Shown here: positions 43,068 through 51,344 of the stretch, piece by piece
How positions within the stretch are numbered: position 1 is the stretch's first letter
Layout: each line of letters starts with the position of its first letter
NCBI GenBank assembly: GCA_965207805.1
Contig: OZ242312.1
Span: forward strand, 1,674,001-1,738,000
Length of the DNA: 64,000 nt
From: Palauibacter sp965207805
GTDB lineage: Bacteria > Gemmatimonadota > Gemmatimonadetes > Palauibacterales > Palauibacteraceae
Reading direction: 5' to 3'
Program-made: the position numbers and the translations under genes
The notes under the pieces: generated by a model
What the model was told of the DNA's origin: nothing
What the model saw: the letters and a program-made list of their open reading frames with translations, nothing else
Database searches by the model: none

Positions 43068-43655
43068 CTAGGCGTCGTACTTCCGGCGGTGGAGTTCGGC
43101 CGCCCGGTCGGACCACTCCTCAAGCCGGATCCGCGCCCCGAGCCCCTTGCCGAGAGTGTCGAGGTCTTCCGACGTCCAGCGGGCCAGATCGAGGTACGTT
43201 CGATAGCCCAGCTCGTTCAGCCGCGCCTCGAACGTGGGACCGATCCCCTTGATGCGCGTCAGGTCGTCGCTCTCGCCCGGCGCCCGCCCGCGCACCCGTC
43301 CCGCAGCCGCGGGACGCGCATTGCGCTTGCGGATGTTTCGCGTCCTGGCGAGGCGGGCGCGATGCGAGGGGTCCATCACCCTGCTCCCCTCGGGATCCAG
43401 CTTCGAGAGGCGGGAGTACAGGCGGTCCCGTTCGGCCTCGACCCTCCGGCGGGCCGCCTCGGATTCGAGCCGCGCACGCTCCAGCACCTGCCTTGCGTCG
43501 TGTTCGATGGCGGACAGGCGGTTGTCGAACCGACGCTTGAGCGTCAGTTCTCTTCCGGCGATCCGTCGGCCACGGATCCACCAGCCGACCGCAAAACCGA
43601 TCAGCGCGGCCAGCGTCAGCCACGGAACGACGATCAGGGTCAGGGCGTCCATCAT
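43068..43655 (-). CDS. membrane-anchored coiled-coil protein with helix-hairpin-helix domain
   Basis: 195 aa. A transmembrane segment at about 8-26 (VVPWLTLAALIGFAVGWWI) leads into a charged coiled coil (30-90, ERARLESEAARRRVEAERDR). A basic linker (100-130) comes before a C-terminal HhH-type domain (about 130-190: LTRIKGIGPTFEARLNELGY, RTYLDLARWTSEDLDTL). That last domain is the Rad51/DUF4332-like helix-hairpin-helix module found on various membrane proteins, which could bind DNA or nucleotide. Convergent with addA, 31 bp apart. Role unknown. Confidence 0.75.
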   Translation of the reverse strand: MMDALTLIVVPWLTLAALIGFAVGWWIRGRRIAGRELTLKRRFDNRLSAIEHDARQVLERARLESEAARRRVEAERDRLYSRLSKLDPEGSRVMDPSHRARLARTRNIRKRNARPAAAGRVRGRAPGESDDLTRIKGIGPTFEARLNELGYRTYLDLARWTSEDLDTLGKGLGARIRLEEWSDRAAELHRRKYDA

Positions 43656-43786
43656 CTTCGAGCGGACTCCGGTCCGGCGTTCTCCCGCCGCGAGGTGACG
43701 CGGAAGGGGAGCCCAATATATCTCGGTCCGTCGGACGAAGGGAGAGTACGATCGATACGCCGCTGACAGGACGGTTCGACCGGATC

Positions 43787-44800
43787 ATGGCGTCTGCGGA
43801 CGTTCCCGCGGGTGCCGGGTATGTGCTCGGGTCGTCTCGCGAGGGACGGCCGATCCCCGGTTTTCGCTTCGGACGAGGGCCCGAGGCCGTGAGCCTGCTC
43901 GGCGGCTGCCACGCCGACGAACCGGTGGGTCCGCGCCTCCTGCGTCGTCTCGCCGGCTACCTGGCGGGACTCGACGCGGAGGATCCGATGCTCACCCGCT
44001 ATCAGTGGTGGATCATCCCGCACATCAACCCCGATGGCGAGATCCGCAACGCCCCGTGGCAGGACCCCGATGCGGAGGCATACGATCTCGGCCGCTACCT
44101 GGCGGGCAAGGTGCGGGAACTGCCGGGCGACGACATCGAATTCGGCTTCCCGCGCGACGACGCCGATCCCGGAGCGCGGCCCGAGAATCGGGCGGCCCAT
44201 GATTGGTGGCGCACCTGCGATCGACCGTTCGGGTTGCACGCCTCACTGCACGGCATGGGGTTCGCCGCCGGTCCCTTCTTCCTCATCGATCGCGCCTGGG
44301 AAGATCGGTGCGAAGCGCTCAAGGCCTCGTGCCGCCAGCACGCGGAAGCACTCGGCTACACGCTGCACGACGTCGAGCGTCACGGAGAGAAGGGCTTCTT
44401 CCGCTTCGAGCGGGGGTTCGCCTCGCGGCCCGACTCGAAACTCATGGCCGCGCACTTCGAAGCTCTCGGCGACTCCGCGACGGCGTCCCGTTTCTGGCCG
44501 AGTTCGATGGAAACGCTGCGCTCCCTCGGCCACGACACGCTCACCCTCGTCTCGGAGATGCCGCTCTTCCTCCTGCCCGGCGTGGGAGACAGGCCGGGTC
44601 CGCCGGATCCGGTCGCCGAACGGTGGAAGAGACGGCTCGACGGCTGGAGGAGCGAGCTGTCCGCGGGGGCCGCGCCGGACGCCATCTCGGCGGCTGCGAC
44701 GAGAGCGGGGCTCGTCCCCATGCCGGTGCGCGACCAGATGATGCTGCAATGGACGTTCATCGCCGCGGGACTGCGTCAAACGCGCACTCCGGCGGTTTGA
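43787..44800 (+). CDS. M14-family zinc carboxypeptidase-like protein
   Basis: 337 aa, without signal peptide. Zinc site: GGCHADEPVG gives H42 and E45, and LHASLHGMG gives H155. PHINPDGE (78-85) is the M14 loop, and SEMPLF supplies the catalytic Glu E257. This fits M14 carboxypeptidases/succinylglutamate-desuccinylase-like hydrolases acting on short peptides. No strong ribosome binding site precedes the ATG. The downstream metzincin-like lipoprotein gene starts 52 bp later on the same strand. Confidence 0.85.
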   Translation: MASADVPAGAGYVLGSSREGRPIPGFRFGRGPEAVSLLGGCHADEPVGPRLLRRLAGYLAGLDAEDPMLTRYQWWIIPHINPDGEIRNAPWQDPDAEAYDLGRYLAGKVRELPGDDIEFGFPRDDADPGARPENRAAHDWWRTCDRPFGLHASLHGMGFAAGPFFLIDRAWEDRCEALKASCRQHAEALGYTLHDVERHGEKGFFRFERGFASRPDSKLMAAHFEALGDSATASRFWPSSMETLRSLGHDTLTLVSEMPLFLLPGVGDRPGPPDPVAERWKRRLDGWRSELSAGAAPDAISAAATRAGLVPMPVRDQMMLQWTFIAAGLRQTRTPAV

Positions 44801-44852
44801 CGTCGCGAAACACCGGGCGTCCGGCTTGCCCGGGGTGCGGCCGAGGAACAAC

Positions 44853-46667
44853 GTGATCAGCGTGAACAGGCGATTACTACTCGCGACTCTCGCGGCGGCC
44901 GGTTGCAGCGACCTAGCATCGCAACCCGAGCGGGTTCCGGGATCGCTCGAGCTTCTCCCCGCCGATGCCATCGTCCTCGAAGGCGAAACCGTCCGCTATC
45001 AGTTCCGGATGCTGGACGAGAGCGGTGCGGCCTTCAGCAGGATTCCAGCCTGGGCGCCGCCGCGCTGGTCCGTGGCCGATCCGTCCGTCGCCGCGGTCGG
45101 CGCCGACGGAGAGGTCATCGGCCTCGAGGGGGGGCATGAGACGCGGGTTGCCGCGGAGGTGGCGAGCCTGCAGGCCGGCGCCTGGGTGAGGGTGAACCCC
45201 CTGAGCGTCAAGATCGAAGCGGCCGCCGTGCATCTGACGCAGGCGGTTCAGACGCTGGGGGGAGACATCCCCCTGATCGGGGGCCGGTCAGCGCTCCTTC
45301 GAGTCTTTGTCACGGGCGACAAGACGAGCTTCTATCGTCCACGCCCGCTGGCGACCTTCTACGAAGACGGGGCCCCGTTCCACTCGATGCGACTGGATCC
45401 CGCGGCAGACCGGATCCCTGTGGAGCCCGACGAGGGGAGACTCGGCCGATCGTTCAACGGGGTCGTTCCGGGGCGGGTCCTGCGACCCGGTGTCGAACTG
45501 GTCGTGGAGCTGGATCCGGATGTCCTGGTGCCGGCGGTCGAGGGAAGCGACCGGCGTGTACCGGCCGAGGGACGCCTGAAGCTCGATGTGCTGACCGTTC
45601 CGCCAATGCGTCTGACGGTGGTGCCGGTGGTGCACTCCCGGGATGCGGAGTTGGCGCGGGCGTGGGTCGACGGAATGACGGAGACAAGCGCCGGGATCGC
45701 GTTCGTGCGCTCCATACTCCCGATCGGCGAACTGGAACTGACCGTACACGAGCCCTACCACACGACAGCGGACCTCGGGACGGCGGGGGGCTGGTTGGGG
45801 CTCCTCCGCGAGATCAGCGTACTCCGGCTCACGGAGCGACGGCGGGACTACTACTACGCTGCCCTCGCGGCGCCTTCCGGATCTCCATTCAAGGGATTGG
45901 GCTACATCGGGAGGCCGATCGGCATAGGGATACTCGATATCGACACGTTCGCCCACGAGCTGGGGCACAACATGGGGCTCCGGCATGCTCCCTGCGGCCT
46001 GGCCCTGAACCCCGATCCGGATTTTCCGTACGAGGACGGCTCCATCGGAGTCTTCGGATACGAGACCCGGCGCGGGAACACGCGAATGGTCGATCCGGCC
46101 GAGTATCGGGACCTGATGACGTACTGCGATCCGAGCTGGATCAGCGACTATCACTTCGTCAAGGCGATGGAGTTCCGGCGGGAGCACGAATCGCTGATCC
46201 TGCGCAGCGTCGATCCCGAACCGACGCTGCTCCTGTGGGGGAATGCCGGTGCCGGGGATCTTCTGCTGGAGCCCGCCTTCGTCATCGACGCGCCCCCGAC
46301 GCCGCCGATCGAGGAGGGGCCGTATCGCCTGGATGGGTTCGACGCGGCCGGCCGGTCGCTGTTTTCCTTCTCCTTCGCTCCGGACGAACTGGAGTACGGC
46401 GGAGGACAGTTCGCCTTCGCGATTCCGTACGAGGGCCGCTGGGACGGCCCCGATGGGCTGGATCGAATCCGGCTGTCCGGCCCGGGTGGCGCCGTCGCGG
46501 TCGAACGGTCCGGAGGTCGCGCGGCAACCCTGGTTCTGGATCCCGGCACGCGCCGTCTTCGTGGCATCCTGCGCGACGCAGGGCGGGCGCCTCGGTGGGC
46601 GGAGGGAATGGAGTTCATCGTTAGCGACGGGGTTCCGCGCGCCGGGATCTCCGGGCCCCGGCAATGA
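44853..46667 (+). CDS. metzincin-like metalloprotease lipoprotein with Ig-like domain
   Basis: 604 aa from a GTG after GAGGAACAAC; TTG at 44826 or GTG at 44862 are alternatives. Lipoprotein signal ends LAAAGC (C18). A Big2-type Ig-like domain lies at about 28-110 (SVADPSVAAVGADGEVIGL). The protease module (about 115-450) carries HELGHNMGLRH with H368, E369, H372 and H378, plus MTYCDPSWISDY, a Met-turn-like segment; together these indicate a metzincin. A C-terminal beta module (about 480-604, GPYRLDGFDAAGRSLFSFSF) is shared with 58726-61995 and the remnant at 226-637. Its stop overlaps the next ATG (ATGA). The exact MEROPS family cannot be fixed by eye. Confidence 0.85.
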   Translation: MISVNRRLLLATLAAAGCSDLASQPERVPGSLELLPADAIVLEGETVRYQFRMLDESGAAFSRIPAWAPPRWSVADPSVAAVGADGEVIGLEGGHETRVAAEVASLQAGAWVRVNPLSVKIEAAAVHLTQAVQTLGGDIPLIGGRSALLRVFVTGDKTSFYRPRPLATFYEDGAPFHSMRLDPAADRIPVEPDEGRLGRSFNGVVPGRVLRPGVELVVELDPDVLVPAVEGSDRRVPAEGRLKLDVLTVPPMRLTVVPVVHSRDAELARAWVDGMTETSAGIAFVRSILPIGELELTVHEPYHTTADLGTAGGWLGLLREISVLRLTERRRDYYYAALAAPSGSPFKGLGYIGRPIGIGILDIDTFAHELGHNMGLRHAPCGLALNPDPDFPYEDGSIGVFGYETRRGNTRMVDPAEYRDLMTYCDPSWISDYHFVKAMEFRREHESLILRSVDPEPTLLLWGNAGAGDLLLEPAFVIDAPPTPPIEEGPYRLDGFDAAGRSLFSFSFAPDELEYGGGQFAFAIPYEGRWDGPDGLDRIRLSGPGGAVAVERSGGRAATLVLDPGTRRLRGILRDAGRAPRWAEGMEFIVSDGVPRAGISGPRQ

Positions 46668-47221
46668 AGGGCCCGCGGCGCGGCGCCGGCTTTGTCCTCG
46701 CGGTGGGCCTGGCCGGCATGCTGGTCGCGGGAGGTGCGGCCGCGCAGACGGCGGTGGAGTTGCGGAGCGGTCTCACGGTGGGGAATCACACGTCCACCGC
46801 GGCGGGTCTCGAGTGGACTCCCGCCCTGTCGTACGAAATCCGGATTGCGAGGCGACTACACCCGCAGATCACCATCACCGGGGGGTTTGTCCGGACCGCC
46901 TTCGGTTGCAAGGACGGATTCTGCCGCGGAAGAGAGCCGACGGTCGCCGGCAGCCACGCCGCCCTCGGTGCGGAGTTGTCGCGAGGCTGGCTGTGGGGCC
47001 GGGTCGGCGTGCTCTACGGCACCATGCGCGTCGGGACGGAAGGAGAGACTCCGCAGGCGGGTCCGGGTGTCGAGGCCGGCGCCGGACTCCGCCTTCACCT
47101 CGGCCGCCTGCGTATCGGGCCGGGCCTGTCGTGGCGTCGCATGTCCGCCGACACCCCGTCGAGTGCCGACCATGCCGTGGCGCTCGGTTTCGATCTGGGC
47201 GTCGCATTCGAATTCGATTAG
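46664..47221 (+). CDS. small outer-membrane beta-barrel protein
   Basis: 185 aa. Signal peptide about 1-28 (GGAAAQ), then alternating strands: VELRSGLTVGNHTS, LSYEIRIARRLHPQITITGG, LSRGWLWGRVGVLYG, VEAGAGLRLHLG and VALGFDLGVAFEFD. Size suits an eight-strand barrel. Two Cys (FGCKDGFCRG) lie in one loop and may form a disulphide. Its ATG overlaps the metalloprotease stop, so the two are co-translated, and the S9 lipoprotein follows 28 bp later. It could be an accessory that positions or presents the protease (inference). Confidence 0.75.
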   Translation: MKGPRRGAGFVLAVGLAGMLVAGGAAAQTAVELRSGLTVGNHTSTAAGLEWTPALSYEIRIARRLHPQITITGGFVRTAFGCKDGFCRGREPTVAGSHAALGAELSRGWLWGRVGVLYGTMRVGTEGETPQAGPGVEAGAGLRLHLGRLRIGPGLSWRRMSADTPSSADHAVALGFDLGVAFEFD

Positions 47222-47249
47222 TGCCCGAAAGGACAGGGAAGGGGGCGGC

Positions 47250-49187
47250 GTGAGAGATGCGAATTGGCTTCTCGGTACCCGGTCGATCGTCTCGCTGATC
47301 CTGGTCTCGGCCGCGTGCGGGGCGCCCGATGGGGCGGCCCCCGACAGGGGTGCGCCGCCGGCACTCGACCTCACGCTCGACAACATCCACCGCAACAACA
47401 CGGGCGTGCGTGGCGTCTCGATCTCGCCGGACGGCCGTCACCTCGCGGTCTCCGGCTCGGGGCCGGACGGTGCGGGGCTGTACCTGGCGGCTCGCGGCGA
47501 GGGAGGCGGCTTCGGGACGCCGCGCCTCTGGCTTCGGGGTTCAAACCCGGTCTGGGCGCCGGGCGGCGACCGGATCGCCTTCGCGGCCGGCGGCCAGATC
47601 CGCGTAGCGGACATCGGCGATGTCGAAGCGCGCCCACTGATGGACCGCATGGAGGGTGTCCGGGCGCCGGCCTTCTCCCCGGATGGGCGGACGATCGCGT
47701 TCTACTCGACGGCGAGCGGCCACCAGGACATCTGGCTCGTGCCGGCCGACGGGTCGACCCCGCCGCGCCAGTTGACCGACGCCGCCATGGCCCTCGACGA
47801 TCCGCGCTTCGCGCCCGCCTGGCGGCCGGACGGCCGCGAGATCCTCTACGTGTCGAACGCCTCCGACTACTGGCACGACGATCTCTGGCTCGTCGACGTC
47901 GGGACGGGCGACCGCCGGCAGCTCACCCGCACGCTGATGGCGATGTCCACGCCCGTATGGTCGCCGGAGGGCGACCGGATCGCCGTGTTCGGCACCGCCA
48001 AGGACGAATACTGGTACGAGGACCTCTCCTACATCTACGTCATCGCGGATCCGGAAGCGGGCGCCGAGGCGTCGGAGCGCATCGTGGACATGCAGGTCTA
48101 CGCGACGGACGCGGCGATGCGGCACCCCCCGTCCTGGTCGGCGGACGGCGCGTTCATCTACTTCCCCTATCTCGAACGCGGCACCGTCAACGTGTGGGCG
48201 GTGCCCGCCGCCGGCGGCGTGGCCACGCGCGTCACGCACATGGAAGGGACGATCTCCGGCGTCAGCCACACGGTGGGTGCCGGGGCCCTCGCCTTCGTCC
48301 ACTCGTCGCCGACCCGGGGAGGGGAAGCGCACGCCCTCGACCTCATCGGCGGCGTGCCGGAGCGCCTCACCTCGTTCTCGCCGTCCTGGCGGTCCGTGGC
48401 GGCGCCCCGGGAGATCGCCTTCCCCAGCTTCGATGGACTCCGGATCCAGGGCTTCCTCTACCGCCCGCCGCAACTGGCGCAAGGGGCCACCTGTCCGGCG
48501 CTCGTCCAGGTCCACGGCGGCGGGACGAATTCCTACCAGCAGGGTCTGAGCCTCACCGAACAGTACCTCGCCTCGAAGGGGTTCGTGGTGCTTGCGATCA
48601 ACTACCGCGGGGGATCCGGCTTCGGGCGCGAGTTCCAGGACCTCTCCGTCGAGGACTGGCTGTGGGACCAGGCGCGGGATGCGGGCGCGGCGGCCGATTT
48701 CCTGCGCACGCTCCCGTACGTGAACGGGAAGGTGGGGATCTACGGCGGCAGCTACGGCGGAAGCATGTCGCTGTCCGCCATCAGTCTCACCCCGGACAAG
48801 TTCGACGCGGCCGTCCCCATGCGCGGCGCCTACTCGAAACTGAACACGCTCGAGTACACGGACCGGCTGGGGAAGATCTTCTCGGTCACGGGCCACGGCG
48901 GCACGCCGGAGGAGCGCCCCGACACGTACGCCAAGAGCAACGTCGTGTCGCGCATCGCCGACATCACGGCTCCCGTGCTCCTCATGCACGGGGAACTCGA
49001 CCGCCGCGTACCGATCCAGAACTTCGAGAACGCCGTGGCCGAATTCGAGCGGCTCGGCAAGAGCGTCGAGGTGAAGACGTATCCGGACGAAGCGCACGGT
49101 TTCCGGAACCCGGACAATCGCGTCGACACCTGGTCGCGCCTGGAGGAGTTCTTCACCCGGCACCTCGGCGGCTGCGCCACGGGCTGA
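47250..49187 (+). CDS. S9-family prolyl-oligopeptidase-like lipoprotein
   Basis: 645 aa from a GTG behind GGGAAGGGGGCGGC. The signal ends VSAACG (lipobox). The N-terminal beta-propeller (about 40-380) has TolB/PD40-type repeats (ISPDGRHLAVSG, WAPGGDRIAFAAGG, FSPDGRTIAFYSTA and so on). The alpha/beta-hydrolase C-domain (about 390-640) holds S501 in GGSYGG, D584 in GELDRRVP and H616 in DEAHGF. This is the DPP4/acylaminoacyl-peptidase plan: it cleaves short peptides at the cell envelope. A paralogue of similar length and architecture is encoded at 56624-58618. It follows the metalloprotease-barrel pair in one likely transcript. Confidence 0.93.
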   Translation: MRDANWLLGTRSIVSLILVSAACGAPDGAAPDRGAPPALDLTLDNIHRNNTGVRGVSISPDGRHLAVSGSGPDGAGLYLAARGEGGGFGTPRLWLRGSNPVWAPGGDRIAFAAGGQIRVADIGDVEARPLMDRMEGVRAPAFSPDGRTIAFYSTASGHQDIWLVPADGSTPPRQLTDAAMALDDPRFAPAWRPDGREILYVSNASDYWHDDLWLVDVGTGDRRQLTRTLMAMSTPVWSPEGDRIAVFGTAKDEYWYEDLSYIYVIADPEAGAEASERIVDMQVYATDAAMRHPPSWSADGAFIYFPYLERGTVNVWAVPAAGGVATRVTHMEGTISGVSHTVGAGALAFVHSSPTRGGEAHALDLIGGVPERLTSFSPSWRSVAAPREIAFPSFDGLRIQGFLYRPPQLAQGATCPALVQVHGGGTNSYQQGLSLTEQYLASKGFVVLAINYRGGSGFGREFQDLSVEDWLWDQARDAGAAADFLRTLPYVNGKVGIYGGSYGGSMSLSAISLTPDKFDAAVPMRGAYSKLNTLEYTDRLGKIFSVTGHGGTPEERPDTYAKSNVVSRIADITAPVLLMHGELDRRVPIQNFENAVAEFERLGKSVEVKTYPDEAHGFRNPDNRVDTWSRLEEFFTRHLGGCATG

Positions 49188-49291
49188 GTCCCGCCGCTCC
49201 GGAAACCGCCGCCGCCGGTCCCACGTAGGATCTTGCGGCGCGGGCGGTGCCCCGCCGACTGGAAATCCGGACGATGCATGGGAGGAGATAC

Positions 49292-49498
49292 GTGAAGAAC
49301 CCGCTGACAGCCGCCGTGCTGAGCTTTCTCGTACCGGGCGTCGGCCAGTGGTACAACGGCAAGTTCCTGCGCGGACTCTTCTGGGTGCTGGTGACCCCCG
49401 GCCTGTGGCTCGGAACCGGCGGCACGCTGGGCTGGATCTGCCACATCGTGTCGGCGGTCACGGCGTACAGCTACGCGAACCGCCTGTATGTCCGCTGA
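49292..49498 (+). CDS. small TM2-like membrane protein
   Basis: 68 aa from a GTG behind an excellent GGAGGAG site. Two hydrophobic helices (about 6-24 and 27-58) surround GVGQWYNGKFLRG, a turn typical of TM2-domain and related small membrane proteins. Too short for a confident role. It lies 104 bp after the S9 gene, immediately before a strong terminator, so it is probably the last gene of the transcript. Confidence 0.75.
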   Translation: MKNPLTAAVLSFLVPGVGQWYNGKFLRGLFWVLVTPGLWLGTGGTLGWICHIVSAVTAYSYANRLYVR

Positions 49499-49515
49499 CC
49501 TCTGGCGGGCCGTGA

Positions 49516-49558
49516 CAAAACCCCGCGTCGGCGCCGCCTGAACGCAGCGGGGGTTTTG
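49516..49558. terminator. strong bidirectional intrinsic terminator
   Basis: The arms CAAAACCCCGCGT and ACGCAGCGGGGGTTTTG pair with small bulges. The A-tract on one side and T-tract on the other give a hairpin that works for both convergent neighbours (TM2-like gene and serine hydrolase). This is the only hairpin in the window with a proper T-tract. Confidence 0.85.
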
Positions 49559-49568
49559 CCACGGGCTG

Positions 49569-51290
49569 TCAGGGCACGCGTTCGAAGCGGCCGTAGTAGT
49601 CCATTTCGACGCCCGTCACGCGGGCGGTGGCGTCCAGCATGAACGAGACGCCGATCCTGACGTCGCCGAACCACATGTCGAAGCGGTCGACGTGCCAGTG
49701 CTCCAGAGGCATCTGCACCGGCCGCTCCCGGCCATCGAACTCGGCCACGAGCCGCAGTTCGCCGGCCGACTCGGCGGCCCCGTTCACCGACCCGTTACGT
49801 TCGGCGCCTGCCGACGCGCTCGCGGCCGGACGTTCGTGCACGCCCGGCGTCCCGTCCCATCGGCCCAGCCGGCCCTCGGCCGGCATGAGCGGCGGGATCG
49901 CTTCGTCCGTCAGGCGAATGCGCAGCTCGCCGGCGTAGCCGTTGTGGTAGGTCCCGACGTAGGCTTCGAGCGGCACCGACGGACCCTGGTCGAGCCGGGC
50001 CGCCTGCCGCGCCTCCTCCGCCTCGAAGGTCCGCCGGTTCCCCTCGGCGACGCTCCGTTCGAATTCCGCGTGCCAGTCACGGCTCCGGAGCTCCTCCGTG
50101 CCCACGAACCGCGCCATCGCCCACTTCGTGAGCACCCACGGGAGCTCGGAGTTCCGGTTCGTCGTCGCCCACACGCCGAAGCCCTGTTCCGGCGCCAGCG
50201 CGATCGAGCAGTTGAACCCCAGCGCGTTCCCTCCGTGGCCCACGCCCGTGACGTCCCCGAATCTCCCCGTCGACCAGCCCATCGCGTACGCGCCCGGCCC
50301 CTCGAAGGGCATCCAGCTGCTCGGGTTCCGAATCACGGTGTGCGGCATATGCATGAGCTCGACGGATGAGCGGGAGAGCGGGGGGTTCGGGTGGGTGCCG
50401 ACGTGGAACCGCATCCACTCGGTGATCTCGTCCGCCGACGTGATCACGCCGCCGGAGGGCACGGTGACGTCCTCGGCGTACTGCCAGGGCACGGGCTCCA
50501 GCGGCATTCCCGTGGTCGCCGCGTTCCCGATGAACCTCCGCTCGATGATCGCGTGCGGCTCGGCGTGGTTCGGGCTCGCGTTGGCGGGCGCCATGCGCGC
50601 CGTCGTCGTCGTCATCCCCAGCGGATTCCAGAGTTTCTCCCGCGCATAGGAGTCCCAGTCCGTTCCGGAGACGGTCTCCACGAGGTGACCCGTGAGAACG
50701 AACATGTCGTTCGTGTACCCGTAGCGATCACGGAACGCGTGGTCCGGGTCGGTGTGAGGGAGTCGCATGAGATAGTCGCGCCGGTCGGTGACCAGGGGGC
50801 GCAGCGGCTGATTGCTCCCGGTTCCGACACGGTGCGTCACGATGTCCCGCACGCGGATCTCTTGCGTCGTCCACGGGTCGTGGAGACGGAACCACGGGAT
50901 GTGGTCCGTGATGCGGTCGTCCCAGCGCAGTTTCCCCTCTTCGACCAGCGAGGCGATCGTCGCGGCCCCGAACGCCTTCGAGCAAGAGCCGATGCTGAAC
51001 AGCGTCCCTCCGTCGACGGGCGTGTCCCGACCCAGTTCGCGCACGCCGTAGCCGGTCGAGAGATAGCTCTCGCCCTCGTACACGATGGCCAGCCCCAGCC
51101 CGGGTACCTCCCACCGCGCCATCGCGTCCTCGACCCATGCGTCGATCTCTTCGACCGCGGGGGGAGGCGGGCCGGGAGACTGCGCCTGCGCGGCAAGGCC
51201 CGGGAGCAGGAACGCTGCTCCGAGAAGCACCATGCCCCGGGAGCGGTGCCACCGCGGTGGCTGCATGGAACGACGTTTCCTGGATGTCAT
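49569..51290 (-). CDS. beta-lactamase-fold serine hydrolase, exported
   Basis: 573 aa from the ATG 5 bases after AGGAGG; the GTG one codon earlier is too close to the site. Signal peptide about 1-38 (ending LAAQAQ), without lipobox. Catalytic S102-CS-K105 (GSCSK) and YTN (YGYTND) place it with class C beta-lactamase-like esterases and peptidases. The C-terminal part (about 430-573, LEAYVGTYHNGYAGELRIRL) is a DUF3471-type lipocalin-like domain. It is more distant from the tandem pair at 29872-33387 than those are from each other. It lies 54 bp after the PQQ dehydrogenase gene. Confidence 0.9.
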   Translation of the reverse strand: MTSRKRRSMQPPRWHRSRGMVLLGAAFLLPGLAAQAQSPGPPPPAVEEIDAWVEDAMARWEVPGLGLAIVYEGESYLSTGYGVRELGRDTPVDGGTLFSIGSCSKAFGAATIASLVEEGKLRWDDRITDHIPWFRLHDPWTTQEIRVRDIVTHRVGTGSNQPLRPLVTDRRDYLMRLPHTDPDHAFRDRYGYTNDMFVLTGHLVETVSGTDWDSYAREKLWNPLGMTTTTARMAPANASPNHAEPHAIIERRFIGNAATTGMPLEPVPWQYAEDVTVPSGGVITSADEITEWMRFHVGTHPNPPLSRSSVELMHMPHTVIRNPSSWMPFEGPGAYAMGWSTGRFGDVTGVGHGGNALGFNCSIALAPEQGFGVWATTNRNSELPWVLTKWAMARFVGTEELRSRDWHAEFERSVAEGNRRTFEAEEARQAARLDQGPSVPLEAYVGTYHNGYAGELRIRLTDEAIPPLMPAEGRLGRWDGTPGVHERPAASASAGAERNGSVNGAAESAGELRLVAEFDGRERPVQMPLEHWHVDRFDMWFGDVRIGVSFMLDATARVTGVEMDYYGRFERVP

Positions 51291-51344
51291 CACGGCCTCC
51301 TGCTCAAGTCGCCGGGCTGTCGACCGGCGTTGTCACCCAAACCG

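Noticed and set aside
46692..47249. Long upstream extension of the S9 lipoprotein frame
   Set aside because: It overlaps the barrel gene in another frame, and the lipoprotein signal begins only at the GTG 47250 with its own ribosome binding site.
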